Positions 39,161 to 46,959 of a DNA stretch of 64,000 bases are shown piece after piece; the stretch's first letter is position 1; every line of letters starts with the position of its first letter. The DNA lies in NCBI RefSeq assembly GCF_000733925.1, contig NZ_JPOO01000003.1:2542001-2606000 (forward strand), written 5' to 3'. Source of the stretch: Arenibacter algicola (lineage in GTDB: Bacteria > Bacteroidota > Bacteroidia > Flavobacteriales > Flavobacteriaceae). The notes under the pieces are model-generated. The model did no database searches and had not been told where the DNA came from. It was given only the letters and a program-made list of their open reading frames with translations. A program made the position numbers and the translations under genes.

Positions 39161-39784
39161 ATGAAAACAGCATACAAGAATATTTATAACGTCCTAAAGC
39201 TAAACCGATTCATCGTTTTGACGGTCGTCTTTTTTGCTTTGTTGTCCAGCACCTTTTCGGTTTGGATGGCTTTTACGGCCAATAAAAATGCGCTTAATAG
39301 TGCGTTTGCCATCAATACCGATGGGAGTATCATTCCGTTAAAGCTTGTAACCCAAAAAGAGAATATCAGGGTCGAAGCTTTGGCCCATTTGGAACTGTTC
39401 CACAATTACTTCTATAATATTGATGCCAGTAACTATGAACGTAATTTAAAAAAAGCACTTTGGCTAGGTAATAGTTCGGTGGATAATCTCTATCGCCAAA
39501 AAAAAGCTGATGGTGTCTATAATCGATTATTGCAATATTCCTTGGTTCAAAAAGTGCTGAGCATCGATTCACGGATAACAGAAAATAATGGTTCCTATGG
39601 CTTTACGACTACGACCATTTTTGAAATCAATAGAGGGTCTATAATCGACACCTATGAACTTGTTTCCACTGGCAACCTAGCTATGGTCGATCGAAACTTT
39701 CCAAACAATCCACATGGCCTATTGATTACTGACTTTTTCGAGAACACTTTAAAAAAACTTAACGATGAAAATAGAAAAAAATAA
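39161..39784 (+). CDS. traK: conjugative-transposon TraK (VirB8-like)
   Basis: 207 residues. N-terminal membrane anchor (about 18-38) then a periplasmic NTF2-like domain (RVEALAHLELFHNYFYNIDAS, IFEINRGSIIDTYELVSTG), the layout of the VirB8 assembly factor. It overlaps traM by 20 bp. Confidence 0.86.
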   Translation: MKTAYKNIYNVLKLNRFIVLTVVFFALLSSTFSVWMAFTANKNALNSAFAINTDGSIIPLKLVTQKENIRVEALAHLELFHNYFYNIDASNYERNLKKALWLGNSSVDNLYRQKKADGVYNRLLQYSLVQKVLSIDSRITENNGSYGFTTTTIFEINRGSIIDTYELVSTGNLAMVDRNFPNNPHGLLITDFFENTLKKLNDENRKK

Positions 39785-40694
39785 AATTGTCTTTGCTGCA
39801 GTCCTGGCTGTGATATTCCTGTTTCTAATTTCCTATTCGGTAATGGTAATGGGCGATGATGAAAGTGAAAATGAAAACCTGGAGCAAACCTTAGTGCCCG
39901 ATTTGGAAGAGAATCAAAAAGAATACAATTCCAAACTGGATGCCATCAATGATTTGAAAGAAGTGCGTGAGAACAATGCGCCGAGTATTTATAATGAAAA
40001 ACTGATTGATTCCCTTGGCTATTATAATCCAGATCTCCCTGAACTTGAAAAAGAGCATATTGTGGATAGCATCTATGCAGCAGGGAAAATTAAATATTCT
40101 AAATCGTCCTATCAGAATCTTGGGGAAAGAAAAATAGGCCCCAAAAAAGTTCAGGAAATAGATTCCGCGGAAATAAAACGGGAACAAAAGATTGAAAGCA
40201 AAGAACTGGGTTTGGAGCATCAATTATTCTTTGCTGCTTCGCCTAAACCAAACGACATTTCAATTATCGGGAATACGGATGCTACGATTTATGCAGTGGT
40301 CGACGGCGACCAAGTAGTCCAGGCCAATTCACGATTGCAGATGCGGTTGACCAACAGAGCGACTATCAATGGCAAGGTAATTACTAAGAATACACCTGTT
40401 TTTGGTTTCATCAGCTTTCAGCCCAATCGTGCCCTGATCGAAATTGAAAATATTGACCATCTTCCTACCAAATTAAAGGCCTTTGATGTTCAGGATGGTA
40501 GTGAGGGGATCTATATAGAAAATAGTTTTCGGGAAGAAGTAGGCACCGAAGTCCTGAACGATATTATTCATGACATTAATATCCCCAGCGTTCCCCAGGT
40601 GAGCGGTGTGACCAAAGTACTTCGACGAAAGAATCGAAACGTAAAAGTTACCGTACTGAACAACTACAAACTGATTTTAAAACCAAAGCTATGA
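39765..40694 (+). CDS. traM: conjugative-transposon TraM (VirB10-like)
   Basis: 309 residues. One membrane segment (about 7-28), a charged coiled linker (about 40-150), and a C-terminal beta-rich domain (IYAVVDGDQVVQANSRLQMR, NTPVFGFISF) matching the TraM C-terminal family, a VirB10-type scaffold that spans the envelope. It overlaps traN by 4 bp. Confidence 0.88.
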   Translation: MKIEKNKIVFAAVLAVIFLFLISYSVMVMGDDESENENLEQTLVPDLEENQKEYNSKLDAINDLKEVRENNAPSIYNEKLIDSLGYYNPDLPELEKEHIVDSIYAAGKIKYSKSSYQNLGERKIGPKKVQEIDSAEIKREQKIESKELGLEHQLFFAASPKPNDISIIGNTDATIYAVVDGDQVVQANSRLQMRLTNRATINGKVITKNTPVFGFISFQPNRALIEIENIDHLPTKLKAFDVQDGSEGIYIENSFREEVGTEVLNDIIHDINIPSVPQVSGVTKVLRRKNRNVKVTVLNNYKLILKPKL

Positions 40695-41545
40695 GAACAT
40701 TTATATTAATATCTACTATACTAATTTTCGCTTTTGCATTTCGATTATGCTTTGCGCAAGCTCCAGCACAACAGGCAATAGTATTGGATACTATCTACGC
40801 TAATGACCAAAAGAATGTGGCACTCTTTTTTCCCGATCCCATTCGCCAAGGAATTACTGGGTCCGATAACTTCATCTTTACCTACAATCGGGAAAAAGAA
40901 CAATATTTCGGTTTGCTTCAGGCAAAGCCCGGAAAGGAAAGCAACTTGCTGGTAGTCAATAGAAATGGTTCAATTTTTTCGTATATTGTAAGGTATAAAA
41001 AGGAGCTTTCCAAGCTGAATTATTTTATACCGGATTCCAGTAGTATAGGCAATGAAAAGCCTCAGGCCCAAGTAATTGTCAGTAAAGATTCACTTGTGGA
41101 TACCATTGACAACAAAACGTTTTATTACAAGAAAATTTGCGCATACCTTCTAAACCAAAAGCAGAAAATAGGGAAGTTAAAAAAGGGTGGCGAAGATATC
41201 CTTTTAAGTGTTGAAAATATTGTTTTTGATACCGAAGAACTCTACTTCGTTATCCAGATTGAAAACAAATCTACTTTGGATTACGATTTGAATTTCTTAA
41301 AACTCTCGGTTGAAACAAGACAGAAGGGAAAAAGGAAATCTTTACAGAAACTATTCTTGAAACCACTGTTTAAACACCACCTGCCTTCAAGGATCAAGAA
41401 AAGCGAAACGGCAAGATTGGTGTACGTCGTTTCCAAATTCTCTTTGAGTGATGACCGCATCGCTGTCCTTGAGTTAAATGAAAAGAAAGGAGAACGAAAT
41501 ATCGAGCTAAAAGTCTCACATAGATATATTAATAACCCAAATTAA
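40691..41545 (+). CDS. traN: conjugative-transposon TraN (DUF4138, VirB9-like)
   Basis: 284 residues. Signal peptide ends AFRLCFAQA; the rest is two beta-rich domains (IYANDQKNVALFFPDPIRQGI, then LSVENIVFDTEELYFVIQIENKSTLDYDL), matching DUF4138 TraN, a VirB9-type outer-membrane-proximal component. It is the last recognisable tra gene; the usual traO, traP and traQ do not follow. Confidence 0.88.
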   Translation: MRTFILISTILIFAFAFRLCFAQAPAQQAIVLDTIYANDQKNVALFFPDPIRQGITGSDNFIFTYNREKEQYFGLLQAKPGKESNLLVVNRNGSIFSYIVRYKKELSKLNYFIPDSSSIGNEKPQAQVIVSKDSLVDTIDNKTFYYKKICAYLLNQKQKIGKLKKGGEDILLSVENIVFDTEELYFVIQIENKSTLDYDLNFLKLSVETRQKGKRKSLQKLFLKPLFKHHLPSRIKKSETARLVYVVSKFSLSDDRIAVLELNEKKGERNIELKVSHRYINNPN

Positions 41546-41551
41546 AATATT

Positions 41552-41914
41552 ATGAAAACATTGATCACTTCCATATTGGCATTCTTGCTGATCGCCTGTT
41601 CTAATAAACAAGACCTATCTCATACAGAGACAGTGAAGATAGTTGTAGAAAGTTTCTACGCCAAAGACAACACTACTTTAAAAAAGCATACCACCTCTGA
41701 TGGTTATAGTGGTTTAATAATGATTCAGAATTTGGTTCCCGATGAGGAAAAAGGTGCCAAAGTTGAAATCCTGGATGAGGCCATTGAAGGTGATTTGGCT
41801 TGGGTGAAATACAATACTTCCTATGACAAAAATCCTGGGGTTTTTAAACTGATTAAAGAGAATGGCCATTGGAAGGTAACCAGTAAAGGACCTAGGGAAA
41901 AGGGTCCCTTTTGA
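41552..41914 (+). CDS. DUF4878-type lipoprotein
   Basis: 120 residues. Lipoprotein signal MKTLITSILAFLLIAC, then an NTF2-like fold with VVESFYAKDN, DEAIEGDLAWVKYNT and FKLIKENGHWKVTSKG, typical of DUF4878 proteins. Located 6 bp after traN, so co-transcribed. Possible entry-exclusion or envelope role is only a guess; the family function is unknown. Confidence 0.75.
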   Translation: MKTLITSILAFLLIACSNKQDLSHTETVKIVVESFYAKDNTTLKKHTTSDGYSGLIMIQNLVPDEEKGAKVEILDEAIEGDLAWVKYNTSYDKNPGVFKLIKENGHWKVTSKGPREKGPF

Positions 41915-41939
41915 AGGCACTAACAAATTATTTAAATAC

Positions 41940-42240
41940 ATCCTTTATTTGAATGGATATTTCGGAGTGATGGTTTCAAACAGGAACCAAAAGTGGCACT
42001 ATTGCACCGAAACCGGAAGCACAAAACGAAAACCGAAGTATCCACAAGGGAGGAGACCAACAAGTGGTCCATGCCAGTAAGGAACTGGGGAATCATTCTA
42101 TATCAGTTCCTGACGATCCCTGCTCGGCCCGTCAGGCGGATATGAAAAAGGGTCAGACTTTAGATAAAAGTCCAACCCCTGTTATTTTAAACGTGCACAT
42201 GTTTACGGGATAGTGTCCTTTTCACCATCATCAATTTCAA
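41940..42240. other. 300-bp junction segment with GC-richer relict
   Basis: Begins with ATCCTTTATTTGAA (41940-41953), identical to the first 14 bases of the cassette motif found at 57-63 kb. Next comes a stretch richer in G+C than its surroundings, with a short open frame starting YFGVMVSNRNQKWHY that looks like the tail of a lost gene. No complete gene. It separates the plus-strand tra genes from the minus-strand defence genes and is a plausible insertion or deletion joint. Confidence 0.4.
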
Positions 42241-42246
42241 GCCTTG

Positions 42247-42516
42247 CTAAAAGAAGTATTTGAACTTAAAAACATTTGCGAATCTTCCGTCATGAACTAA
42301 AGCTTCAAAAATATCACCCGGGGTTAACTCTTTAAATAAGTTCATATCCTTCTCTCCAAATACCATTAATGTACAATCCTCACAGCGGATCTTGATTAAT
42401 GTGGGGTTCACCTTATCCCACCCAGTATACCTGTCAATTGCATCATTGCCATGAATGATCTCCCGTATTTGTAACCTCACTTTGTGTACACCGGGATTAA
42501 TAGTTTCTAAAATCAT
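42247..42516 (-). CDS. hypothetical 89-residue protein
   Basis: Family not recognised. The product is soluble, with VHKVRLQIREIIHGNDAIDRY, RCEDCTLMVFGEKD and a C-terminal FKFKYFF. TATTTGAACTT, the last 11 bases of the cassette motif, lies at its 3' end (42257-42267), and a 15-of-17 match to the motif lies at its start (42515-42531), overlapping the ATG. It may therefore be an old cassette of the array described at 57-63 kb. It lies 45 bp after the Mrr-type gene on the same strand. Confidence 0.55.
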   Translation of the reverse strand: MILETINPGVHKVRLQIREIIHGNDAIDRYTGWDKVNPTLIKIRCEDCTLMVFGEKDMNLFKELTPGDIFEALVHDGRFANVFKFKYFF

Positions 42517-42561
42517 CCTTAATTTGAATTTTTATAAACCTCACTTTGTAGTTAGTTCCTC

Positions 42562-43239
42562 TTATTTTTTAATTTTCAGTCCTTTTGGTCTATTTGTAAT
42601 ATCAAATATTCCGGTATTTCCAAGAATTAATATAATTCCTGAAGAAGCTCTATCTTCATATTCTTCATTTATGAACGTCCGAGTAATCTTCCCGTTTTCG
42701 AGTAAATGGTTTATTGTCTTCTTGAAAATCTCAATCTTAATTTTTTGAGACCTTTTATTTGATGTAATTCGTTTAATTCCTGACCAATCTACCTTTTCGA
42801 TTTTGTTTGTTTTTCCATCATCTCTTTTAATTGTTTTTCCTTCCAAGGGCATTACATAATTTTCCCAAATGTTTTCAAACGAGTTTGATTTAGTACTTCT
42901 TTTAGTTTTTTTGGAATTCTGAACTGCAGGAACGTGAATAATCTCAATTTTCAACTTCTTGGCAACTTCAAGGGCATTATAAATTGTCCTGCCATCTGTT
43001 GCAATGATTGCTTTAGTACAGTCAAAATAGTCCTTTGCACCGTGAAGTTCCATTACCATTTGTCTGTTTATTGGTCGATTCGAGCCACCATACATCTTTA
43101 CTTGAATTGCAATTTTTTCTTTGCTTTTGGTTGCAAATACATCAACACCGTAGTCGTTTGAATATTGAGAAACGGTAGTTTTGTAACCTTTGGTTTCAAA
43201 GTGCTCTGCTACAATATGTTCATATTCATCAGGTCTCAT
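42562..43239 (-). CDS. Mrr-type restriction endonuclease
   Basis: 225 residues. PD-(D/E)XK core of the Mrr_cat family at the N-terminus: YEHIVAEHFETKGYKTTVSQ, then Asp33 in YGVDVFATK and Gln46-x-Lys48 in AIQVKMYGG. The C-terminal half (about 140-225) is specific and basic (TSNKRSQKIKIEIFKKTI). Mrr enzymes cut modified DNA or assist other nucleases. The start overlaps the stop of the upstream GIY-YIG gene by 4 bp, so both are made together as a two-nuclease unit. Confidence 0.82.
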   Translation of the reverse strand: MRPDEYEHIVAEHFETKGYKTTVSQYSNDYGVDVFATKSKEKIAIQVKMYGGSNRPINRQMVMELHGAKDYFDCTKAIIATDGRTIYNALEVAKKLKIEIIHVPAVQNSKKTKRSTKSNSFENIWENYVMPLEGKTIKRDDGKTNKIEKVDWSGIKRITSNKRSQKIKIEIFKKTINHLLENGKITRTFINEEYEDRASSGIILILGNTGIFDITNRPKGLKIKK

Positions 43240-43733
43240 CCCGTCAAGTTTGCAAATGGCCTTACACCGAATTGTTTAATGTATTCGCTCAATAGTTGTT
43301 TTTCAATTTCTCTTGGGTCGTCATTCGGTGTTGGCTTCCAACAAAAGATTAATTCGCTATGGTTTTTAAGTTGCCAAATTAGCCTCCCTCCCCAATGTCC
43401 AACATTTTTAGTTTCTCCAAATCTCAGGTATTGACCAAGTCTTGAATTTAATGTTGCCGTTCCTGTTAGACTTCCTGCCTTGCCGATATAAACTACTTGG
43501 GAGTTCTCGACATGGTTGCTTTTTAGTACTGAAATCGAAACATTTGGGTCTTTTCCCTTAAAAAAACCTCCTACTCCTGGATTAATGAATTCTACTTTCT
43601 CAGAAGTCGGATTAATTATAAGATAAACCCCTTTAATTTTTGGAATGCAGGACTTATCACTCCATAATTCATGCACTGTTCTAAAGCCTATAAATCCGTT
43701 TCTCTTGATACTATTAATGTCATTGAAATTCAC
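43236..43733 (-). CDS. GIY-YIG-like nuclease
   Basis: 165 residues from a GTG start at 43733. The GIY-YIG order is visible: GVY at 35-37 (KGVYLII), YIG at 82-84 (VVYIGKAG), an Arg in LNSRLGQYLRFG (about 95-104) and a late Glu in REIEKQLLSEY (about 140). A long insertion between the two signatures is unusual. C-terminal VRPFANL resembles other GIY-YIG proteins linked to modified-DNA or restriction genes. Forms a 4-bp overlapping pair with the Mrr-type enzyme. Confidence 0.7.
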   Translation of the reverse strand: MNFNDINSIKRNGFIGFRTVHELWSDKSCIPKIKGVYLIINPTSEKVEFINPGVGGFFKGKDPNVSISVLKSNHVENSQVVYIGKAGSLTGTATLNSRLGQYLRFGETKNVGHWGGRLIWQLKNHSELIFCWKPTPNDDPREIEKQLLSEYIKQFGVRPFANLTG

Positions 43734-43758
43734 AATCCTTATACTTGAATTTTTGAAT

Positions 43759-44172
43759 CTAAATTCTTTTCATTTTACCATTAAGCTGGAAGACGTAGCC
43801 AAAAGGTCTTTTTTCTTCAGATGCAATTCTGCAAATATCATCCCAATTTTTAGCAAGAGCCTGCACCATTTGCCAAACACTTAGTCCGTGCTTTTTAGAC
43901 GGGCCACGAAGAAAGAACATTCCAACACCATTCTTTTGATATAATTCCAATTCGTCTTTTCTTCTTGAAATGTTTAAATCTTGGGTAATTACACAACTAC
44001 GTTCCTTACCTACTTTTGGAATCCATTCCTTATCCTCAGCCCCATAGTTAAATGCCTCTGGCAAAAATTTAACCGTAATATCATACCCGGTTTTTAAACC
44101 CTCTGGAGATTGAATGGTATCAAAACCATGGGCCAAATGTCTGGGCATATTTTCATCCAAATAAACAATCAT
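43759..44172 (-). CDS. PIN-like (DUF5615) toxin candidate
   Basis: 137 residues. MIVYLDENMPRHLA carries the first acidic residues of the PIN-like fold, and CVITQDLNISRRKDEL the second acidic cluster, as in DUF5615 proteins, putative ribonuclease toxins. The gene overlaps by 4 bp an upstream gene with a DUF433 domain, the usual antitoxin partner. Toxic activity is not shown by sequence alone. Confidence 0.75.
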   Translation of the reverse strand: MIVYLDENMPRHLAHGFDTIQSPEGLKTGYDITVKFLPEAFNYGAEDKEWIPKVGKERSCVITQDLNISRRKDELELYQKNGVGMFFLRGPSKKHGLSVWQMVQALAKNWDDICRIASEEKRPFGYVFQLNGKMKRI

Positions 44173-44840
44173 GCCGCTTTACAATATTCTAATGCATGAT
44201 TTACCTCCGCTTCCGAAATCTGATATACATGTGCTATATAAGCTATGGGATCGCCAGCCTTATGATGATTATATATTATTTCTGGATAAATATTTTTACC
44301 ATCAATTACTGGATGGCCAAATCGTCTTTTAGGGTCTACTAAAATTGATTTATCCTTTCCTATTGGCCAAAATCTCGATGCAAGGTTGTCTTTGTCAAAT
44401 TCAAGATTAATAAAGAATATTTCTATTAAGTCTAGATTAAATTGTTTGGTTCCGTTTAACTCAATTATACCATCGATAGTTTTTAAAAAAATATGTTTTC
44501 CATCTGAGTTTATTCCTTTAAGAACTTCTTTTCTGGCAAATGGAAAAGCGGTTGAATACATTTTACTTAATTCCCTATGAGCTTCTAAAACCTGCCTAGG
44601 TTTCACACCTGCTTCAGAGAAACGCATCATCACATAAAATTCGATAAAAGTATGAAAGCTTACTGCTCGTTTACCATTGATGTCCCACGAATATTTTGAA
44701 CCGAATTCCTTGCCAATTCGTCCATCCCAATATTTGTTCATCCAAGTATAAACCTTACGATATGGAACACGAAGAATTATCGCTATCTCACTAGCGGAGT
44801 AAATGCCTGACCCTATTTTTGGTTTATTCTCGAAGTTCAT
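44169..44840 (-). CDS. DUF433-domain antitoxin candidate
   Basis: 223 residues. N-terminal MerR/HTH-like region (IYSASEIAIILRVPYRKVYTWMNKYW) for DNA binding; a middle region of unknown type; C-terminal DUF433 (GHPVIDGKNIYPEIIYNHHKAGDPIAYIAHVYQISEAEVNHALEY, about 177-221). In known pairs the DUF433 protein neutralises a DUF5615 PIN-like toxin and represses the operon. Here antitoxin precedes toxin, the normal order. Confidence 0.78.
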   Translation of the reverse strand: MNFENKPKIGSGIYSASEIAIILRVPYRKVYTWMNKYWDGRIGKEFGSKYSWDINGKRAVSFHTFIEFYVMMRFSEAGVKPRQVLEAHRELSKMYSTAFPFARKEVLKGINSDGKHIFLKTIDGIIELNGTKQFNLDLIEIFFINLEFDKDNLASRFWPIGKDKSILVDPKRRFGHPVIDGKNIYPEIIYNHHKAGDPIAYIAHVYQISEAEVNHALEYCKAA

Positions 44841-45010
44841 TGTTTTATTTATAACTCAAATTTACAAAATAAATGAACTCAATAGACTCATTACACCGAG
44901 GTAGAGAATCTCCTATATTTTTATTTTGTTCATGCTCACAAGATGACGCTTTAAAAAGACCAAAATATTCTGACCCTACATTATATATTAATTTGTCGGG
45001 TAGTCCGTAT

Positions 45011-45682
45011 TCATTTCAACTCCTTGATAGCATCAATTAAACCGTAATACAACAAATTATCTGCCACCCTAGCTTCAGGGTGCGCATATTTAATAAAGAA
45101 CTTACCTGTTTCATACTCATAGTATTTCACACCTCTAGTTGTATGCATCCATAATTTGTCCTGTGCGAAAGGAATTAGCGTGTGGAAAAAATTAGAGGTT
45201 TGAGTTCCACATGCAATTATTAAATCAGGTTTTAGTTGAGGATTGTTATAATACAATTTAAATTGCCTATTTAAAAACTCTTTGTCTTTTGATGAGTCCT
45301 CCCAAAGGGACTTAGCATTGGATGTATGCCCACCAGGTGTTTTCTTAATGTTCATTACACCAATAAACCTTAACCACTCTTTTCTAATCTTTATATTTTT
45401 AATAGGCTCAATTTCATCCCATTTGAATTCCTTTTTCATGTTATGAATGCCGCATGTCCATTTGGCAATATTATCCCAAGTCTGGGTTCTGCCTCCATTT
45501 CTAACAAATTCCTTTAGGTTAAAGCCTTCCTTAGAGTTTACCTCCTTTAGTAAAAATAGAATCTTTATGTCCGCATTTAAATAAGATTTTGGTTCTACAA
45601 TACCATCCTCACTTAAATTAGGGGTAGTCTTTCTCCATTCGTTAAATAATTCTTTTTCCTGTTTCTCTATGGAGGCTATCAT
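45011..45682 (-). CDS. uracil-DNA-glycosylase-fold-like protein of unknown function
   Basis: 223 residues. ADIKILFLLKEVNSKEG (about 33-49) resembles the first strand and loop of the UDG superfamily, PDLIIACGTQTSNFF (about 152-166) the central strand, and YAHPEAR (about 197-203) the terminal HP loop. The standard catalytic Asp/Asn of family 1 enzymes is not evident, so it could be a divergent glycosylase or a fold relative. It lies 10 bp after the DUF6998-like nuclease gene at the end of the Septu/restriction run, suggesting a defence role. Confidence 0.5.
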   Translation of the reverse strand: MIASIEKQEKELFNEWRKTTPNLSEDGIVEPKSYLNADIKILFLLKEVNSKEGFNLKEFVRNGGRTQTWDNIAKWTCGIHNMKKEFKWDEIEPIKNIKIRKEWLRFIGVMNIKKTPGGHTSNAKSLWEDSSKDKEFLNRQFKLYYNNPQLKPDLIIACGTQTSNFFHTLIPFAQDKLWMHTTRGVKYYEYETGKFFIKYAHPEARVADNLLYYGLIDAIKELK

Positions 45683-45692
45683 AATTTCATTT

Positions 45693-46145
45693 TTAAGCCT
45701 TTTCCGGCAATCGATCTGAATGTTTTAGTTTTCTATCTAATTCCCTTAAATGATTGGCTGTAATTGTAGTCCATATATCTCTATAGGATTTTCGATTATT
45801 ATCTTTTAAAAATTTATTTATATACTCACCTGGGCCATTATATAGCACCTCCAATGTACCGTCAGGCTCTAAATGTACAGCTATAAAATGTTCCAAATCT
45901 ATATTATGCGGGTAGCTGAAATTGTATGCCATACTGGCCTTTATTTGAACCTTTTTATTAGTTGGCCTATGAAAGCCATCATATCGGTGTTCATTCTTAC
46001 CATAAAGTTCAATATCAAATTTTTCACTTACCAAGGCTTCACCAATATCCCCGACCAAACGACCATCTAAGGAGAAATCTAGCTTGCCTTTATATCTCTC
46101 TTTTAAAGAAGCTGTAATATCTAATAATTCCTGTATTTCTTTCAC
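45693..46145 (-). CDS. DUF6998-like PD-(D/E)XK nuclease
   Basis: 150 residues. SLDGRLVGDIGEALVSEKFDIELYG followed by YDGFH and KKVQIKAS gives Glu36, Asp56 and Gln67-x-Lys69, the acidic/lysine set of PD-(D/E)XK nucleases; the pattern fits DUF6998. It starts 22 bp after ptuB on the same strand. Together with the UDG-like gene it could be an accessory part of the neighbouring Septu system or a separate nuclease unit. Confidence 0.65.
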   Translation of the reverse strand: MKEIQELLDITASLKERYKGKLDFSLDGRLVGDIGEALVSEKFDIELYGKNEHRYDGFHRPTNKKVQIKASMAYNFSYPHNIDLEHFIAVHLEPDGTLEVLYNGPGEYINKFLKDNNRKSYRDIWTTITANHLRELDRKLKHSDRLPEKA

Positions 46146-46167
46146 TACTCAAAAGTAATTTTATGGA

Positions 46168-46959
46168 CTAAGTTAGATTCTCCTGAAGCATAGCTGAAAA
46201 TTTTGAGGTTTTAACTTTTGCATTTTTAACTATGTCAGCTGCCATAACTATTTCATTAGTTGTGAGATCTCCTCCTGGTTTTTTTTGACTAATTTTATGA
46301 GTAGTTGCAATTAAAATTAAATAATCTCGTCGTTCTTCTAGTAAATCCTTGTATGCTCCATTTTTACTTCTTCTATTTAACCCTATGGTTGCAATAGTTT
46401 TTTTTCCTCTATGCCTTCTATCCTTTCCGTAAGCGACTTCTTTTCTAAATCCAATTAATTGTCGAGGATTTTCAAAGTACGGATTGATAAAAAATGGTTT
46501 CTCCAATCTAATATCATAATGATGATTTAAAGCTCTTCTTTCAGGATTTCTAACAGGAAAATAATTTTTTTTATGTCTTTGATTGCAAATTTGACAAACA
46601 AGCAATAAATTACTCCAATCGTAAGCTAGCCAGTAATAACCAGGCCTATTGAAGTCATCGGTTTCATTTTGACGATAACCACCTTTAGGCCGAAAGTGTT
46701 CAACATCACCATAGGATATACTAATAATATTTTGTTCACAAAATGCACATTTCCCATTTTGATCAATTCTTAATTGTTCTTTGATATTCGCGCTTGCATA
46801 AATATTATTTTCAAAAGTAAATGTTTCAGTACCCTGGTCAAAATCATTTGGGGTCATATCATAATTATTGCACATATTATATGTCCCATTGCTTAATTTA
46901 CAATTTCCTTGTTGGTCTAAAACGGATGGAATAGCTCGGTTTTTTTTAAGTTTTATCAT
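46168..46959 (-). CDS. ptuB: PtuB-like HNH nuclease (Septu)
   Basis: 263 residues. CAFCEQN (about 67-73) and CQICN (about 119-123) bind structural zinc, with VEHFRPKGG (about 90-98) supplying the HNH catalytic His, matching the TIGR02646/PtuB family. In Septu the HNH nuclease is held by an ATPase and cuts nucleic acid on phage infection. It overlaps the upstream ATPase gene by 14 bp, the canonical ptuA-ptuB order. Confidence 0.85.
   Translation of the reverse strand: MIKLKKNRAIPSVLDQQGNCKLSNGTYNMCNNYDMTPNDFDQGTETFTFENNIYASANIKEQLRIDQNGKCAFCEQNIISISYGDVEHFRPKGGYRQNETDDFNRPGYYWLAYDWSNLLLVCQICNQRHKKNYFPVRNPERRALNHHYDIRLEKPFFINPYFENPRQLIGFRKEVAYGKDRRHRGKKTIATIGLNRRSKNGAYKDLLEERRDYLILIATTHKISQKKPGGDLTTNEIVMAADIVKNAKVKTSKFSAMLQENLT

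Noticed and set aside
45945..45962. Near-match to the cassette motif (CCTTTATTTGAAC) inside the DUF6998-like gene
   Set aside because: It encodes the conserved K-V-Q-I-K-A catalytic strand, so the match follows from protein coding.
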